A DNA stretch of 64,000 nucleotides. Origin: Marinimicrobium agarilyticum DSM 16975 (GTDB taxonomy: Bacteria; Pseudomonadota; Gammaproteobacteria; Pseudomonadales; Cellvibrionaceae). Shown here in pieces: positions 63,444 to 64,000 of the stretch. Location of the stretch: positions 84,164-148,163 of the forward strand of contig NZ_AUHU01000011.1 of NCBI RefSeq assembly GCF_000423345.1. The letters run 5' to 3'. The notes beneath the pieces are model-generated. The model did no database searches, had not been told where the DNA came from, and worked only from the letters and a program-made list of their open reading frames with translations. Made by a program: the position numbers and the translations under genes. How positions within the stretch are numbered: the first letter of the stretch is position 1; the number at the start of each line of letters is the position of its first letter.

Positions 63444-63656
63444 ATGGAAAAACTAAAGCGGATATCCTCTAAAAGTGGCACTCGGTTTATTGAAATTATG
63501 AAAACCGATAACGGCTCCTTATTACTTCAAAAGTTTGTTCAGCAGTATGATCCGGAAGAAGATCGAATCTATGAGATTCGAGAGTTTCCTGACCCCGAGG
63601 GTAGATATGGAGATTTAGATGCCGCAATTGCAGAAGCGATGAGACTGCTTAAGTAA
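63444..63656 (+). CDS. Small protein, putative immunity partner of the RHS protein
   Basis: A 70-residue acidic protein, 16 bases after the RHS stop and on the same strand. It has no signal and no known domain; composition is alpha/beta-like (RFIEIMKTDNGSLLLQKFVQ, DLDAAIAEAMRLLK). Position and size are those of an immunity gene for the RHS tail. The ribosome site is weak. Function inferred from context only. Confidence 0.65.
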   Translation: MEKLKRISSKSGTRFIEIMKTDNGSLLLQKFVQQYDPEEDRIYEIREFPDPEGRYGDLDAAIAEAMRLLK

Positions 63657-63689
63657 AGGAAGAAAAAGGGGATGTATGGGTAGTCTGAT

Positions 63690-64000
63690 ATGTATTAGTT
63701 CAGACCAAATCTGACACTGCCTCTTGAAAAAGGGAGGGTTACCGGTTTTGATTGATGGTGACGAAACCTGAAATCAAAACACATTAGAGGTAACCCTCAT
63801 GCTCAATAGTAACGAACGTATCATTAAACACAAGGTCGGATTGCTGAATTTGGCGGAGGAGCTGGGTAACGTCTCCAAGGCCTGCAAGATGATGGGCGTC
63901 TCGCGAGACACCTTCTACCGGTACAAAGAAGCGGCTAACGAGGGCGGTGTGGAGGCCCTGCTTTACAAGGATCGTCGAGTGCCGAATGTCCGCAATCGAG
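63690..64000 (+). mobile_element. Left end of an IS481-family insertion sequence (continues past window)
   Basis: GC content rises again and a transposase starts at 63799. The probable terminal repeat is within TGTATTAGTTCAGACCAAAT...CTGACACTGCC (about 63690-63725). The right end is outside the window, so neither the exact border nor target duplication can be read. Confidence 0.65.
63799..64000 (+). CDS. IS481 family transposase (3' end outside window)
   Basis: The first 67 residues are visible: MLNSNERIIKHKVGLLNLAE, then ELGNVSKACKMMGVSRDTFYRYKEA, a helix-turn-helix, and YKDRRVPNVRNR. This is the N-terminus of an IS481-type DDE transposase; the catalytic core lies beyond the window. AGAGGTAA precedes the ATG. 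Confidence 0.85.
   Translation, partial: MLNSNERIIKHKVGLLNLAEELGNVSKACKMMGVSRDTFYRYKEAANEGGVEALLYKDRRVPNVRNR

Overview
The window reads as chromosomal DNA of a GC-rich, aerobic, free-living gammaproteobacterium. Supporting signs are the metK / ArsR-methyltransferase / tktA / pgk neighbourhood (close to the Pseudomonas arrangement), ahpCF with an OxyR-like site, a YbiT-type ABC-F protein, a large TonB-dependent receptor, and a secreted beta-helix protein with a Gly/Ser linker and a ricin-type (CBM13) domain. Glycine/serine linkers of this kind are typical of polysaccharide-degrading Cellvibrionales (Saccharophagus, Cellvibrio, Marinimicrobium type). The order is inferred; no rRNA or tRNA gene is present to confirm it.

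Layout. 1-5.9 kb: a partial acetylpolyamine amidohydrolase/HDAC gene, an AT-richer patch with a TM2 protein and two related small lipoproteins, ybiT, a cytochrome b561 and a DUF3617 protein. 6-9.3 kb: peroxide and manganese defence, with an OxyR-like site, ahpC, a terminator, ahpF, then mntP read the other way behind a yybP-ykoY manganese riboswitch. 9.5-13.1 kb: two paralogous EAL-HDOD proteins on either side of a zinc-free MDR oxidoreductase. 13.1-20 kb: a perfect CRP-type site, a PKD/beta-propeller lipoprotein, an endonuclease/phosphatase-fold lipoprotein and a TonB-dependent receptor, the last two diverging from a possible Pho box. 20-27 kb: a heavy-metal efflux operon (His-rich CzcI-like protein, CzcC, CzcB, CzcA-type pump, CDF exporter with a repeated SHER tail). 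27-29.7 kb: an exported Gly/Glu-repeat protein and a PiuC-type dioxygenase diverging from a Fur-like palindrome, then a small exported protein and a CBS protein.

29.7-43 kb: an orphan PTS IIC permease, then a co-directional cluster read on the minus strand: GNAT acetyltransferase, three tandem tail-collar proteins, a sulfotransferase and a 2,746-residue surface protein (DUF4347, Ig-like, five tandem-95 repeats, Gly-rich/TM/Arg sorting-like motif, then a beta-barrel). This cluster is the best candidate for an undescribed surface system. It is fed directly by the methionine-cycle operon (ArsR-methyltransferase regulator, metK, ahcY, metF; 42.9-47.6 kb), whose promoter carries a perfect 22-bp palindrome. 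Between that operon and tktA-pgk lie two oppositely oriented structured elements matching the TwoAYGGAY RNA motif.

51.8-58 kb: a sterol-desaturase-family membrane protein, a Gfo/Idh/MocA oxidoreductase, an FMN reductase-pirin-DUF3429 operon and the beta-helix/CBM13 protein. A family of REP-like palindromes sits in the spacers from 43.8 to 58.1 kb. 58.1-63.7 kb: an AT-rich island with a cut-off membrane-protein remnant, a one-repeat RHS protein, a full RHS/YD-repeat protein with a variable C-terminus and a small putative immunity gene. An IS481-type transposase begins at the right edge.
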